Positions 1 through 11,730 of a stretch of DNA of 64,000 nt are shown here, in pieces. The notes under the pieces were generated by a model. The model worked only from the letters and a program-made list of their open reading frames with translations, ran no database searches and was not told the origin of the DNA. Each line of letters begins with the position of its first letter. Position 1 is the first letter of the stretch. This stretch comes from Ursus arctos (Eukaryota; Chordata; Mammalia; Carnivora; Ursidae): positions 43,970,475 to 44,034,474 of the forward strand of contig NW_026622808.1 in assembly GCF_023065955.2 (NCBI RefSeq), in the 5' to 3' direction. Made by a program: the position numbers and the translations under genes.

Positions 1-324
1 CAAGTGGTTGAATTTGGAGGCTATCACAAATTTAGTCATGACTAATCTTATTTAAAAAAAAAAGACATAACCTTTTCTTTGGCATAGCTGGGTGGTTAGG
101 ACCAACCATAATCTATTTGCCATTAAATTCTATGCATTTTGATAGACTTGTTTACAGAGGTTGATGATCAAGATAGAATCATTCAAACAGCAAGTGAAGC
201 ACAGATTCCTTCTGGGCCTCCTCTTACTTCACAGCCTCCCTTCCTGCTTTTCTTTCTCTTCTTTCTAAAATTTAGCACTTTCCCAGGCCTCAGTCTGAAG
301 ACCTTTTCTTTTCTCTGTCTACAG

Positions 325-556
325 CTGTGGTTCTCAGTGGGGGCTATTTTGCTCCCTTCCTCCTCCCAGGATACATTTGGTAATGCCTGGAGACATTTTT
401 GGTAGTCATGACTGTAGCTGAGGGTCACGAGTGGCATCTTTGGATAGAGGCTAGGGATGCCGCTAAACATCTTACAATGAACAGGGCAGTCTCCAGCAAT
501 GAAGAATGAATGATCCAGGTCAAAAGGTCAGTAATGCTGAGGTTGAGAAATGCTGG
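325..556 (+). mobile_element. hAT-type MITE (MER20-like)
   Basis: It begins ctgtggttctcagtgggggc and ends gttgagaaatgctgg, the inverted-terminal pattern of this mammalian hAT non-autonomous family. The inner blocks 'gcctggagacatttttggta' and 'ctaaacatcttacaatg' match. The family name is from memory. Confidence 0.8.
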
Positions 557-689
557 TCCACACTGACCACACTAGTGATGTTTAATAGGACTCCAACTTA
601 ATATGTTTAATCCTCAACTTTTAATCTCTACCCAAAATCCAAACCGGCTCCTCCTGAAGTTTTCCTCAGGTCAGCAATTTGCAACTTCA

Positions 690-1483
690 TCCTTCCAATT
701 GCTCTGGAATCATCTGTGACTCCAGAAAACCTGTTGGTCCTATCTTCAAAGTACAGGCATAATCCGACCACTTCTCACGGCTCCACTGACCCCACTCTGG
801 TCCAAATCACCATCATCTCTCCCTTGGTTCATTACAATAGCCTTCTCACTTGTTTCTTTGCATTTTCCTCCTGTTCTGCAAGCCCCCAGAAGCCAGAGTA
901 ATCCTTTAAAATGTAAATCAGCTATGATCACTCCTCTGTTCAAAACCCTCCCAACGCTTTCCCATCTCAGTCAAAATAAATGATAAAATCTTCACTATGG
1001 CCTTTAAGGCCCTCCATAAGTTGAACCTTCATTGCCTCTGACCTTGTCACTTTCCCTGTCCTTCACTCAGCTTCAGCCACAAGACTCTGTTTGTCGTTCT
1101 TCAAAAATTCTAAACACACTTCCACCTCTGGGCTTTTGCACTTGAGGTTTCCTATTTTCCAGTATTCTGCACGAGTTGGTCTCCAGCTTCTCCCAGGCTC
1201 TACCCATAGTCACTTTATCGGTGCACCGTCCCCTGACTGTCCTGAAGAAAACAGTACCCCCAGCACTCCCCATTCTCCTTCCCTACTCTATTGCTCTCCT
1301 GAGCACTTACTGCCATCCAACATATATTTTACTCTTATTTTTGTCTTTATTGTCTGTCTCCTCTCACTAGAAGCCAAGCTCTGTGAAGGGCAGAGGTTTT
1401 TGTCTGCTTTGTTCTCTGCATATCTGTATCTAAACTAATGCCTGCCACACTGAAGGCACATCATAAATACTTGTTGAACCAAT
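690..1483 (+). repeat. L2 LINE fragment
   Basis: Forward L2 pattern: 'aaggccctccataagttgaa', 'cctctgggcttttgcacttg', ending 'catcataaatacttgttgaa'. Open frames here on either strand are shadows of the old repeat. Confidence 0.8.
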
Positions 1484-1584
1484 AATCAATTTTGAAATAG
1501 TGCTATTTGTGAATTTTAATTTTGGAATAATTTTCATCCATTAAATTTAGACTACTCCAAACTCACTAGGCCAGCTGGGAATCT

Positions 1585-1780
1585 GTTCTTTGCCACTTAT
1601 ATGTTGTATAACCATGAAAAGCTACTTAAATTCTTTGGGCCTCAGCTACCTCATCTGAAAACTCACCAGAGTTTCAATTTTCTAAGCTGTTATGAGGTTA
1701 AATGAAAAAAAAAAGCATTTTTGGTATAGTGCCTATAACATACAAAACACTGAAAAATTAGGTGCAGTGATAATAATGGG
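1585..1780 (+). repeat. MIR SINE
   Basis: MIR core order 'ccacttatatgttgtataac', 'ttctttgggcctcagctacc', 'gttatgaggttaaatg'. Diverged. Confidence 0.7.
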
Positions 1781-2195
1781 GCTGTACATGGAGATTTTCT
1801 CTAATCTGTACAGGAACCCACCAAAAATTCCCTCTCTAACCTCTCCTCCCCAGCTACCTCTTCCTTATCCATCCACAGCTAGAATTTCAGGCCAGGTCCA
1901 GGGTCTGCCAGGTTTCTGAGCCCTCTGATTCTATTTATTTTAATCCAATTCAATTCAAAAGATAAGGGACCTAAGTGCATTATATCTATAAGGGAGATGA
2001 GTCAGTGGGTGTCAGGCACATGACTTTTGCCCTGCACTTGCAAGATGAGAGGCGGGAGCAATAATACAGAATTGTGGGCAATAGAGAATTGATTGGATAG
2101 CTTCCCTTGCTGATCTTTTTGAGTTTCCCAGTGAATGAGAGCAGGGTTATCAATTTAGCCTCAAAAGGGCTCAGTTGTTGTTGTTGTTGCTTTTT

Positions 2196-2560
2196 GTTAT
2201 TGTTTTTCATTGTTCATTCATTCACAAATTCACCCACCTGCCCAATCTATGTTGAGCACCATATGTGCCAGGCACTGTTCTGGGCTCAGGGAAAGACTCA
2301 ATGAATAAGACAGAGAAGATCCTTGCACTCATGAAGATAACCAAGTAAATAAGCATGGTGAAAATAAAAATGATAGGACCTATGAAGACAGTAGAGTGGG
2401 TTCATGAAACAGAATGGCTTGGGCAGGGCTACATTAGGTGGGTGGTCAGAGGACATCCTGTCCCAGGATGTGGTGCTTAAGCTGAGACTACAGGAGTCTC
2501 CATCCTCTTCTGTTCCCTGAAGTAAAGGGAGAGTGAGGTGGGGGAAATCACAGCTTCCAA
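2196..2560 (-). repeat. L2 LINE fragment
   Basis: Reverse L2 3' end: 'gttcattcattcacaaattc', 'gtgccaggcactgttctggg', then 'gtggtcagaggacatcctgt'. Typical order of the family. Confidence 0.7.
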
Positions 2561-2564
2561 ACCC

Positions 2565-3510
2565 ACCAGAAGGGAGGGACCTAAATTCTTGGTCTGTACT
2601 TTATCTCTGGTACCCACATCCTGAAAATACTCACTGAATGAATGAATGAGTCTGATCTGTTATCCTCTCTCCCTTTGTCTTTCTCTTTCTCTCTGTCTTT
2701 CTCTGTCTTCCTGTCTCTCCAGTGCTCTTTCTCAGTCTCTCAAGCTCCAAGGTGGAAGTACCTGAGCATGAGTTTACTTAGCAGATGTTGTAAGACAAAA
2801 GGGTCTCATGATGAAACCGGTTCAGGAAATACTGGCTTAACCAAAAACTGGTGCCCTTCTGCAGGATTTCTCAGAGTTTTTATTTTGCTAATATATATTC
2901 TGAATCTTTAAGAGGGGCCACAGCATACAACATTTCCCAAACTTATGTGACTATAGAAACTTTTTCCCAAAGAGGTTCATGAATGGCTAGTGTGTAATAC
3001 TTTGAGAAACCCTGAATGAAACTGACCAATTGCACCAAGGAAATTCTTGTTAGCTAATAATTTGGTTCTGGATAACCAATGTCATCTTGAAGGAATGTTA
3101 GGGCTAGGACGTCCTCCTCTCATCCCAATATTGGTATCCTGGTATAATTAGGTAAAACTAATTACTACTATGTAAAATAAAGCAATCAAACCACTTAAAA
3201 GCCTTGGTTAGAAAGATGGAAGGCAGGCCATTTAATTTGCTGTGGGTGGCATTGTCGGTGGAAAAGATCTGGGGGATGCGGAAAAAGGGAGAGGATAAAG
3301 GAGAGACCTCTGTATACATTTTTTCTCCCTACTCCTCTTTGTCCTTCCTGAGTTACCACCAATCAGCATGACCATGAAAGAATACCCCTTCCCTGCATCC
3401 TAACTCCCTATCTGCCGCAGGCGGAGGGCTTGGGGAAATCTCAAGTTGTTATACTTCAGGCTGTATCATGCAACTATCTTAACTATTAATTACCACCACA
3501 GTCATCAGTT
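2565..3510. other. Intron, no gene seen; pyrimidine tract 2662-2740
   Basis: CT-rich simple sequence at 2662-2740 (tcctctctccctttgtcttt and following). The rest is unique AT-rich sequence with no splice-bounded open frame that I trust. Confidence 0.6.
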
Positions 3511-3514
3511 CACC

Positions 3515-3710
3515 CCAACAACTACCATTTACTGAGCACTTAGTGTGAGCCACACACTGTTCTGCATACCTTCCACTACACTATCTCATTTAAACCTTAC
3601 AGTGATGCTATGGGGTGGTGAGGGTTGTTTACCGTTTGTCACAGATGAGGAAACTAAAACCTAGAAATATTAAGTAATTTGAAAAAAGTCACATTTTGCT
3701 AAGTGGTAAA
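3515..3710 (-). repeat. MIR SINE
   Basis: Reverse MIR: 'accatttactgagcacttag', 'cacagatgaggaaactaaaa', 'ttaagtaatttg'. Confidence 0.75.
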
Positions 3711-3754
3711 TGTGACTTCCCCTTTCTGATGTTTGTGTATCAGGTATTGGTGCA

Positions 3755-3955
3755 GTTGCAGATATTGCGGACCACTAACTAGCTATGTGATTGTAAGTCT
3801 TCTAATCTCCCTGAGCCTCAAATTTCTCATGTGTAAATGGGGAAATAATGTCTACCTCTTTTGGGTGTTGTGAGGATTAAATGAGACAATGAATGTTAAG
3901 GGCTCAGCACAGTATCAGGTACCATTGAGCGTTCTCAATGTTAGTTGGTTTGTAA
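3755..3955 (+). repeat. MIR SINE
   Basis: Forward MIR: 'actagctatgtgattgtaag', 'ctgagcctcaaatttctcat', 'gtgaggattaaatgagacaa'. Confidence 0.78.
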
Positions 3956-4860
3956 CTGAGGATGATAGTCGGTTGAGAATGTATAGAATAGACTGGACTA
4001 AGGAGAGGCCAGGGAGCATACGAGTTTTGATGTGACAAGATAAGGGTATCAAAATCATTAAGTTGGAGGGAGGACGGATAAGGTACTGAAACAGAGATTT
4101 CTAGGTTCTATCCCATACTTACTAAGCAAGAATTTATAGAAAATAGGCTGTCCAGGAGTGTTTATTTTTAATATCTTCCTTGGTGATTTTGCTGCTTGGT
4201 TATGTTTGTGAACTACTGCATACAGTCTACAGCAGAGTGCTGGACAAAGAGCAAACAGGCCTATAGAAAATACTTCAAGTTTCATGAAGATGAACAGGTG
4301 GATAGGCTTTGGTCTCCCAATCACAGATTTCCCCTCCATATTAGGTGGCCCTTGAAGGAAGGAAAGAGTAATTATTCAGTTTCCTTGAGATGCGGACCAC
4401 AGGTAATCTGTCTATTCTAGTTTGTGAGTTGTTAATGGGCACATTGGAACAGCGGCTCTTGGAATGGTGACTTTGTAAGAGTTACTACCATAGTGACTCT
4501 TAGTAGTAGGAAGTTATAGCATGACTCTCCCACTCTCTAGCAAATAATGATAACAAAGCTCTGACTGAGTGCTTACTGTGAGTCATTTTTCTAGGTGCTT
4601 TTGCATGGGCTATCCCATTTAGTAAACTAAGAATTGAACCTGAATTGAATGAATGTTGACTATTACATGTCTCAGTTGGATGAGGTCAGCCAAAGTCAAG
4701 AAGACTTGATTGATGAAGCATGTCTAAGATACCAATTTGCACTCTAGTCCTCGAATACAGATCTAGATGAAGAAAGGATGGTCTGCCTTAATCTGACTGT
4801 CTCACGATAGTGTGGGATTATCACACAACCAACAGATAGGAGGCCAACTCCAGAGGGATA

Positions 4861-4961
4861 GGGAGAGGGAGAGAAGCAGAAGGAGAAGGAGAAGAGAAAG
4901 AAGCAGAAGAAAGGAGAAAAAGGAAGAGGAGGAGGAGGGGGAGCAGGAGGAGGAGGAAAGA
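4861..4961 (+). repeat. Polypurine tract (GA-rich)
   Basis: About 100 bases almost free of pyrimidines, built of GGGAGA, GGAGAA and GGA repeats, with only a few GCAG interruptions. A simple-sequence tract that could form unusual duplex structure. Confidence 0.85.
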
Positions 4962-5865
4962 ATTTGTCTCTGAGTGTAACATTGTGATAAGTAAATTTGT
5001 TGAAAATCGGAATTCAGTAACCATTAGTGTTTTAAACCCTCCCCTCATTGCTTTCAGATTTACATAAATAAAATAACTTGATGACCTTCCGAGTGCTGCC
5101 ACATAGTTTCACCCCTTTTCCCATGGTGGAGGAAAGCAGAATCAATACTACCCTCTTTTCGATTAAGCTCTAGTCTACCTTGCCCAAAGAAGTATATGTG
5201 TCTTTTTTCTCTGCCTACAAATGCCTTCCCTCCCTCCGTCCAGACTATCCGTAGCTCAGGCTCTGGCAGTTCATTACAAGCACAATAAAATCAGGTTTAT
5301 TCCCTCCATCAATCATCCAAGAAAATTCATAGAACTGTGGTCATTAATTTCATCACTTTAAGTGGGGAATGATAATTTCATTATCCATTATGATTGCTTG
5401 TAAATTTTTATGAATTATTTGCATCATTAAAAATTTAACATGTGCCTAACATGAAAATGTAGAGCTGCTGGGATCAGACAGACTTTTGTTTTTCTTCTCC
5501 TTCTGTCCTATGTCAGGCGCAATTACTAGTGATGTTTAGGGTGTTAAAACTTTCTCTTCTTCTTCATAGAAGGTGGCAAAAACAAAGCTATGTTCTGGGG
5601 GCAGAGTGAGAGAAAATACCAAACAATCAGATAAAGGACACAAATGAGTGACTGATATATGGTTTAGCCCTTCCTACAGCGGTGATATTTGTAGGACACT
5701 TGAAATGTTTCATGTATATTCATACCTTACCATAAAGAGTTATTTTACACTTGATGGTCATGTCTAGGGATACTGGCTTGGTCAGTGCTTTGTTTGTAAT
5801 AATGGATCATGTCTCAGCACACGTTGTCTGTAATTCCACATCTTTGTATATTGTCCACAATATGT
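4962..5865. other. Intron, nothing recognised
   Basis: Unique AT-rich sequence; I see no repeat, exon or regulatory site that I can defend. Confidence 0.5.
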
Positions 5866-5869
5866 ATGC

Positions 5870-6020
5870 TTCCTGTGTTTACTATGTCCTAGACATGATG
5901 CTCAGCCCTGTACAGCCATCATCTGCTTGAATCCTTGCAACAAACCAGTGATGTAGGTATGACTACTTCTATTTTACAGGTTAGGTGTCCCAGAGACTCA
6001 CCAAGGTTGAGGGCAGTTTT
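5870..6020 (-). repeat. MIR SINE
   Basis: Reverse MIR: 'ctatgtcctagacatgatgc', 'gtaggtatgactacttctat', 'ttttacaggttagg'. Interrupted downstream by the CAN-SINE region. Confidence 0.65.
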
Positions 6021-6126
6021 GGAATGTTTAATACCAAAGACAATTTATCAGAAGATTTATCTATATATTGTTATTACGTCCAAATTTTATTCAAGTTGTT
6101 TGAGCAAACTAAGCCACATTTTTAAA

Positions 6127-6316
6127 AAAAGATTTTATTTATTTATTTGAGAGAGAGAGACAGAGAAAGAGCATGCAAGATTGGGGGAGGGGCCAAGGGA
6201 GAGGGAGAAGCAGACTCCCTCCTGAGCAGGAAGCCCAATGATGTGGGGCTCAATCCCTGAGATCATGATCTGAGCTGAAGGCAGACAGTTAACTGACTGA
6301 GCCACCTCGGCGCCCC
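6127..6316 (-). mobile_element. CAN-SINE
   Basis: The copy is reverse-oriented, with AAAGATTTTATTTATTTATTTGAGAG at its tail side split into ordinary AATAAA-type repeats and GCCACCTCGGCGCCCC at the head. Flanking CCACATTTTTAAA copies lie at 6114-6126 and just after the head. It is an older type with a diverged middle. Confidence 0.9.
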
Positions 6317-6741
6317 CACATTTTTAAAGTACAAATAAATTTTTATGCAAATGTCCCTTTAACCCTGTAAAAAATCCTGCAGAAAAAGATAGATATCTTA
6401 AATTTTATGGTCTTATGGTACCCTGGCACCCTGGGAAAAGAGGTATGATCAATCTCTCAATAGACATTAACTAATAATCTACTCTCAGTACACCACAGTG
6501 TTAAGTTTTCAGGTGCTAAAAAGATGTCTGGCTCCCATTTTTTGCCCTAGTTCATTTGAAGAACTGAGTAATTACCTGTACAATTAAGGAACTGCAAAGA
6601 GGAACTAAATAGTTTAATATAGTTCAAGAAATGTCCTAAGGCAGAATACAGTGAGCTAATAAATGAATAATAGAAGTAATGAACACTGTGGTTCAGGAGA
6701 GAATGAAATTGATGTGGTGGCAGTGATCTGGGAATCCATCA

Positions 6742-6743
<2 letters not shown>

Positions 6744-6789
<46 letters not shown>
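6744..6789 (+). repeat. (GT)n microsatellite
   Basis: An uninterrupted GT run of 46 bases, probably length-polymorphic. The reverse frame encodes only Thr-His repeats, which are not a protein. Confidence 0.97.
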
Positions 6790-6792
<3 letters not shown>

Positions 6793-6944
6793 GAGATGGG
6801 GCAACTAGAATGGATCTTAAAAATGGATAAAATCTGGATGGGCAGAGGGAGTGTATTGGGGAGGGGAAGTTGAAAGCAATTGTTACTAAAAATCCTTCAG
6901 TATTGTCCTTTGCTCTCAGGATAAATTTCAAATTCTGTGTTCAT

Positions 6945-7125
6945 TTCTTCAATTAATAGTTATCAAGCACCTACTGTGCTTAGAATCATTGCATACATGA
7001 TCCCTGCTTTGATGAGCCTAGGCTAATGGAGAAGCCCAGAAGGGAATGAGGACATGTGTGATGATATTTATGAAGGGGAAAGCAGAGGGGCTGAAGATCA
7101 TATAATGTGGGGGATTATTTAATAT
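6945..7125 (-). repeat. L2 3' end
   Basis: Reverse L2: 'atcaagcacctactgtgctt', 'atccctgctttgatgagcct'. Diverged. Confidence 0.6.
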
Positions 7126-7129
7126 AGGG

Positions 7130-8060
7130 ATGAGAGAGGGGAAGGCTAGTTAGTAACTCCATAATAGCATCTCACACATACAGTCAGTTCCTCACTTTCA
7201 CAGAGAAGTGTTTGTAGTTATGGAGGATGGCTGACTCAGGCTGCTGGATAAAGCGTAGAAATCTGTAGGTTTGGTATGATAAAAGAACTATCACAGAGCA
7301 GGCAGAGCTGGTCTGCGGGAAGTTGGTGCAGCTCATAGACATCTGTTACTTCCGCCTGTTCAACATCTTTGCCCCTGCTTTTAGGTAGAGCATTCCAATT
7401 CTTCCTTGGGCACCATCTCTCCCGGACCTTGTTCATATAGTTTGGGTGAAACTAACCCTAGTCCGGAATTGAGAGGAAGTCATTCTTGGTGCTGTATTTC
7501 CTAGGCTATGATGACTAGTTCATGGGTGGATACCTGACTCAGTTGATTCAATAAGAGTCAGCCATAAGACTTTGGCTAAAACCACAAGGAAGGAGAAACA
7601 TTTTCTTTTGGGGTTACTGTACTCACAGAATGTAACCCATGCACTCTTGGCAGCAAAGAGCAGCCATAAAGTATTGGCAGCCTCCCTTCCATAATGAAAG
7701 AGGCTGCCTGATAACAAGGACAATCCAAACGAAAGGAGCTGAGATAAGAAGAAACTCTTGTTGATATCTTTAGAGCATCTAGATCCTGCCATGCCTGTAG
7801 CCCTTGACTCTTCAGTTACATGGAATAATGCAATCTTTCTCAGCCTAAGCTAGTTAGAATGAGGGTTCTGTTAATTGCCACAGAAGAAGGGTTTAATGAA
7901 GCAAGGTCCCATCTATCTGTATTTTTCACCCACCTCCTCATTTCCCATTTACTTCATTTTTCCATGTATCTCTTCCTCTCAAATGCCTGATGCCTGATGC
8001 TCAGAGCCTGACATTTTACTCTTCCAACTGCATTGGCACTACTCCATCATTTGGACATCT
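7130..8060. other. Intron, nothing recognised
   Basis: Unique sequence before the L1 at 8077. Short open frames on the minus strand (about 7236-7436 and 7520-7792) have no flanking splice signals in a matching phase and no family resemblance. Confidence 0.5.
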
Positions 8061-8076
8061 CTTGAAAACTCCTTTT

Positions 8077-9148
8077 TTTTTTTTTTTTTGATTTATTTAT
8101 TTTATTTTATTTTTTTTAATGATTTTTTATTATATTATGTTAGTCACCATACAGTACATCCCCGGTTTCCGATGTAAGGCTCGATGATTCATTAGTTGTG
8201 TATAACACCCAGTGCATCATGCAATACGTGCCCTCCTTACTACCCATCACCGGTCTATCCCATTCCCCCACCCCCCTCCCCTCTGAAGTCCTCAGTTTGT
8301 TTCTCATAGTCCATAGTCTCTCATGTTTCATTCCCCCTTCTGATTACCCCCCCTTTCTTTATCCCTTTCTTCCCCTACTGATCATCCTAGTTCTTATGTT
8401 CCATAGATGAGAGAAATCATATGATAGTTGTCTTTCTCTGCTTGACTTATTTCACTTAGCATTATCTCCTCCAGTGCTGTCCATGTTGTAGCAAATGTTG
8501 AGAACTCGTTCTTTCTGATAGCTGAGTAATATTCCATTGTATATATGGACCACAACTTCTTAATCCAGTCATCTGTTGAAGGGCATCTCGGCTCCTTCCA
8601 CGATTTAGCTATTGTGGACATTGCTGCTATGAACATTGGGGTGCATATGGCCCTTCTCTTCACTACGTCTGTATCTTTGGGGTAAATACCCAGTAGTGCA
8701 ATGGCTGGATCATAGGGTAGCTCAATTTTTAACTTTTTAAGGGACCTCCACACTGTTTTCCAGAGTGGCTGTACCAACTTGCATTCCCACCAACAATGTA
8801 GGAGGGATCCCCTTTCTCCACATCCTCTCCAACAATTGTTGTTTCTTGCCTTGTCTATTTTTGCCATTCTAACTGGCGTAAGGTGGTATCTCAGTGTGGT
8901 TTTGATTTGAATTTCCTTGATGGCTAATGATTTTGAACATTTTTTCATGTGTCTGTTAGCCATTTGTATGTCTTCATTGGAAAAGTGTCTGTTCATATCT
9001 TCTGCCCATTTTTTGATTTGTTTATTTGTTTCTCGTGTATTGAGTTTGAGAAGTTCTTTGTAGATCTTGGATACCAGTCCTTTATCTGTAGTGTCATTTG
9101 CAAATATATTCTCCCATTCCGTGGGCTGCCTCTTAGTTTTTCTGACTG
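8077..9148 (-). mobile_element. 5'-truncated carnivore L1 with the end of ORF2
   Basis: The element is reverse-oriented, with a long T-run at 8077-8094 and the L1 3' UTR after it. A 200-codon open frame at 8996-8394 encodes the C-terminal part of ORF2p. Recognisable pieces are [19 protein letters not shown], the cysteine-rich motif [18 protein letters not shown] and [19 protein letters not shown]. It is flanked by TTGAAAACTCCTTTT at 8062-8076 and 9149-9163, a perfect 15-bp target-site duplication. It lacks the endonuclease and reverse transcriptase, so it is a dead-on-arrival copy; the open frame reflects young age rather than function. Confidence 0.95.
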
Positions 9149-9235
9149 TTGAAAACTCCTTTTAATCAAATTTTACTTGCCCTGAGTTCTATTTCTTCAG
9201 GGTTTTAATAGAATACTGACGAGTCTGAAAACCTT

Positions 9236-9372
9236 CATCTATTCATTTAGCTCATTTATTGGCACCTAGTGCCCAGATGCTGTACTAGATACTTTGAATA
9301 TTAGATAGTAAAGGTCCCTGCTCTCGGGGAGCTAGCATTCTAGATTAGTTACAAAAATCTAAACTTATTTAG
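9236..9372 (-). repeat. L2 3' end
   Basis: Reverse L2: 'tcatttattggcacctagtg', 'ggtccctgctctcggggagc', 'tagcattctaga'. Confidence 0.65.
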
Positions 9373-9393
9373 GTGATGAGGAATAGTCTAACA

Positions 9394-9616
9394 CAGAGAT
9401 TGCCAAACTATATCCTGTTGGCCAAAGCTAACCTACTGCCTGGTTTTGTAAATATAGTTGTATTGGGGGCACATCCATGCTCATTCATCTACGCAGCATG
9501 TATGGCTGCCTTCACACCAGAATAGCAGAGTTAAGTCATTGTGACAAAGACTGCATGGCTTGCAAAGCTAAATTATTTGCCCTATGGCACTTTATGAAAA
9601 AGTTTGCCAACCCCTG
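9394..9616 (+). mobile_element. hAT-type MITE (CAGGGGTYGGCAAACT family)
   Basis: Starts cagagattgccaaact and ends agtttgccaacccctg, with 'tttgtaaatatagttgtatt' and 'atggctgcctt' inside. I recognise the consensus but not with certainty the family name. Confidence 0.78.
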
Positions 9617-9698
9617 GTCTAACCCATGTTTCCTTACAAAGGAAAGTGCAGCATAAATGGGATCCCAAGAGATCTGGAGTTTCAATTCAGTTCTTTTT

Positions 9699-9890
9699 TT
9701 TTTTTTTTTTTTTTAAGATTTTATTTATTTATTTTGAGAGAGAGAAAGAGAGTGCAAACAGGGGGAGGGGCAGAGGCAGAGAGAAAGAATCTCAAGCAGA
9801 CTTCCCGCTCCATCTCAGGACCCTGAGCTCATGACCTGAGGTGAAACCAAGAGTCAGACACTCAACCGACTAAGCCACCCAGGTGCCCCT
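9699..9890 (-). mobile_element. CAN-SINE with long T-run
   Basis: The T-run and AAGATTTTATTTATTTATTT mark the tail; the head is GCCACCCAGGTGCCCCT. A target-site duplication CAATTCAGTTCTTTTT brackets it (about 9683-9698 and 9891-9906). Confidence 0.93.
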
Positions 9891-9906
9891 CAATTCAGTT
9901 CTTTTT

Positions 9907-10870
9907 AATGGTGGAGGTACATAAAGGGTAAACTTGAACTCTCAAGAGCCTGGTAGCACTGTCTGAAATGCTACTCTGTAAGCATCACGTTTATCCAAAG
10001 TATTCTGCTTTTAAAAACCCTACACATTTTACATGCTACCCCATAACAGGGTTGTTTGTTCAATATAAAAATAATGTTTCAGATTTTACCAATACATTGA
10101 TATGACAAGAAGACGCTCCCTGTTGATCTCTGTTGACTTTGGGTTCCATGCATGTTCCAGCTTGAAAAGCATGGTCTGCATTCAAAATAATGTTTTTCAT
10201 GTGGAATGTTTCAAGTCATATCTTGGACGAGATGGGGTTTTCTCTAGCCCCATAGCCCCCCAACAACCTCCCCCCGCCCCCAGCAATCAGGAAAGGCCAG
10301 TGCATCTAGTTGATATTTGGTTCCAGCATCTGCCCCTTGTGCCTCTTTGGAATACTGGGAATTTACAAGGATCTGAAAAAAGTTTTTGGTGTACTATATT
10401 TTTAGGTTTTCTGAAGCATTATAGTTTTCCTAATGAGAGGAGACATTTAGATATTATTCATTGTGCAATGTTTTATGCCCTTGCCCTTAGTGACCTCTCT
10501 TAGAGGTGCTTTGTTGGAGCCCATCAATATATTATTTGTGGACAGAGCCTGTTTAAGTATGCATCTCTTGGTGTGAGGTTATGCTTATGGATTCTTCTGT
10601 TGCCTTTATTTACTTGTTTGGAATGTTTGGTGGTAGAAAGATTGTTCTGTGTGATTGGAGCATTGCATTTGTTATTGATGTACAAAAAGGCATTCATTAT
10701 TTATTGGGTGCTATTGATTTTTTTTTTTTAATTCTTGGAGAACTGGGATCTGTTCATATTATTAGGTGTTATTTAAACCTATTAGAGAGAGAATCGGCTG
10801 GCTGCACAGACTCGGCCTCTTCTTGGCGGGGCATGGATGGTAGGTGATGCTGCGGGGCTGTTACCATTTA
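9907..10870. other. Intron, unique block with a 133-codon open frame judged spurious
   Basis: No repeat recognised. A plus-strand open frame at 10102-10503 has no homology that I know of and runs antisense to CADPS2; the composition looks random. Confidence 0.5.
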
Positions 10871-10874
10871 AAGG

Positions 10875-11060
10875 TAACTCATGAAAGACACTGACTGAGA
10901 GCCTACTCTATGTCTAGTGCTAAGGACTCTGCCTGAAGGATCTCACTGAATCAGTACCACAGTCACTGTAAGGTGACGCTTTTACTCCCATTTTACAGAC
11001 ACTTAAATTTACAGCCTTTAAGCAACTTGATCAAGGTCACTCAACTGAAGATTAAGAACA
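10875..11060 (-). repeat. MIR SINE
   Basis: Reverse MIR: 'gagcctactctatgtctagt', 'ttactcccattttacagaca', 'ttgatcaaggtcactcaact'. Confidence 0.78.
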
Positions 11061-11084
11061 ATAATATAAGTATATAATAATAAA

Positions 11085-11310
11085 AGTTAACATTTATGGA
11101 ACACTCAATTTGCTAGGCCCCGTGCTAAACACTTCACACACAGTATCTTGTTTCATTGTCACAGCAGCCTTCCAGAGCAGGTACTCTCATTCCTGCCATG
11201 TTATAGAGTAGGAAACTGAGACTCAAAGACATCAGAGAGTCTGCTGTAGCTTGTCAGACTATAAGGAGTGAAGCTGAGACTCAAGCCCAGACAGGTCGAC
11301 TTCAGAGTCA
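11085..11310 (-). repeat. MIR SINE
   Basis: Reverse MIR: 'acatttatggaacactcaat', 'tagagtaggaaactgagact', 'gtgaagctgagactcaagcc'. A second, separate copy next to 10875-11060. Confidence 0.75.
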
Positions 11311-11564
11311 TTTTTTTTAAAAACCTGTACTAATGCCCATGCCCCTCTAGGTTGGAAGTGGAGCTGGGACCCGACAAAGGGAGCTTGCCCTGAGAGTAAT
11401 GCCCCTGTGGTTCTCCTATTAGCGCTGGACCCCACAACCTGCCAGAGCTGGGCCCGGGGCTGGTGCCTCTGGCAGAAAGCCCACCTTCCTAACTGAGCAG
11501 GAATTCCAGAATGGAAGAAAAGCTCTTCCTCCCTGTGCCTCTCTCAGGAGGCGGGTGGGGAATT

Positions 11565-11730
11565 AGAAGGAGCACTGGGCTGAGAGTTCAGAGCCCCAGG
11601 TTCCAGCCCCTGCTCTAGTCCTGTGTGACTCCACACAAGCCCAGTGCTCTCTCTGGCCAGTGGCCTCACCTATAAAGTGAGGAGGCTGGGCAGGATGAAC
11701 TCAACACTCCCTTCTGGGTCCAGCCTCTTT
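11565..11730 (+). repeat. MIR SINE
   Basis: Forward MIR: 'cactgggctgagagttcaga', 'gctctagtcctgtgtgactc', 'cctcacctataaagtgagga'. Confidence 0.75.

Noticed and set aside
6656..6931. Minus-strand open frame with Thr-His repeats
   Set aside because: Produced by the GT microsatellite.
8394..8996. 200-codon minus-strand open frame as a host gene
   Set aside because: It is the C-terminal part of L1 ORF2 within a truncated insertion with target-site duplications.
10102..10503. 133-codon plus-strand open frame
   Set aside because: Antisense to CADPS2, no family resemblance, no promoter or splice context, random-looking composition.
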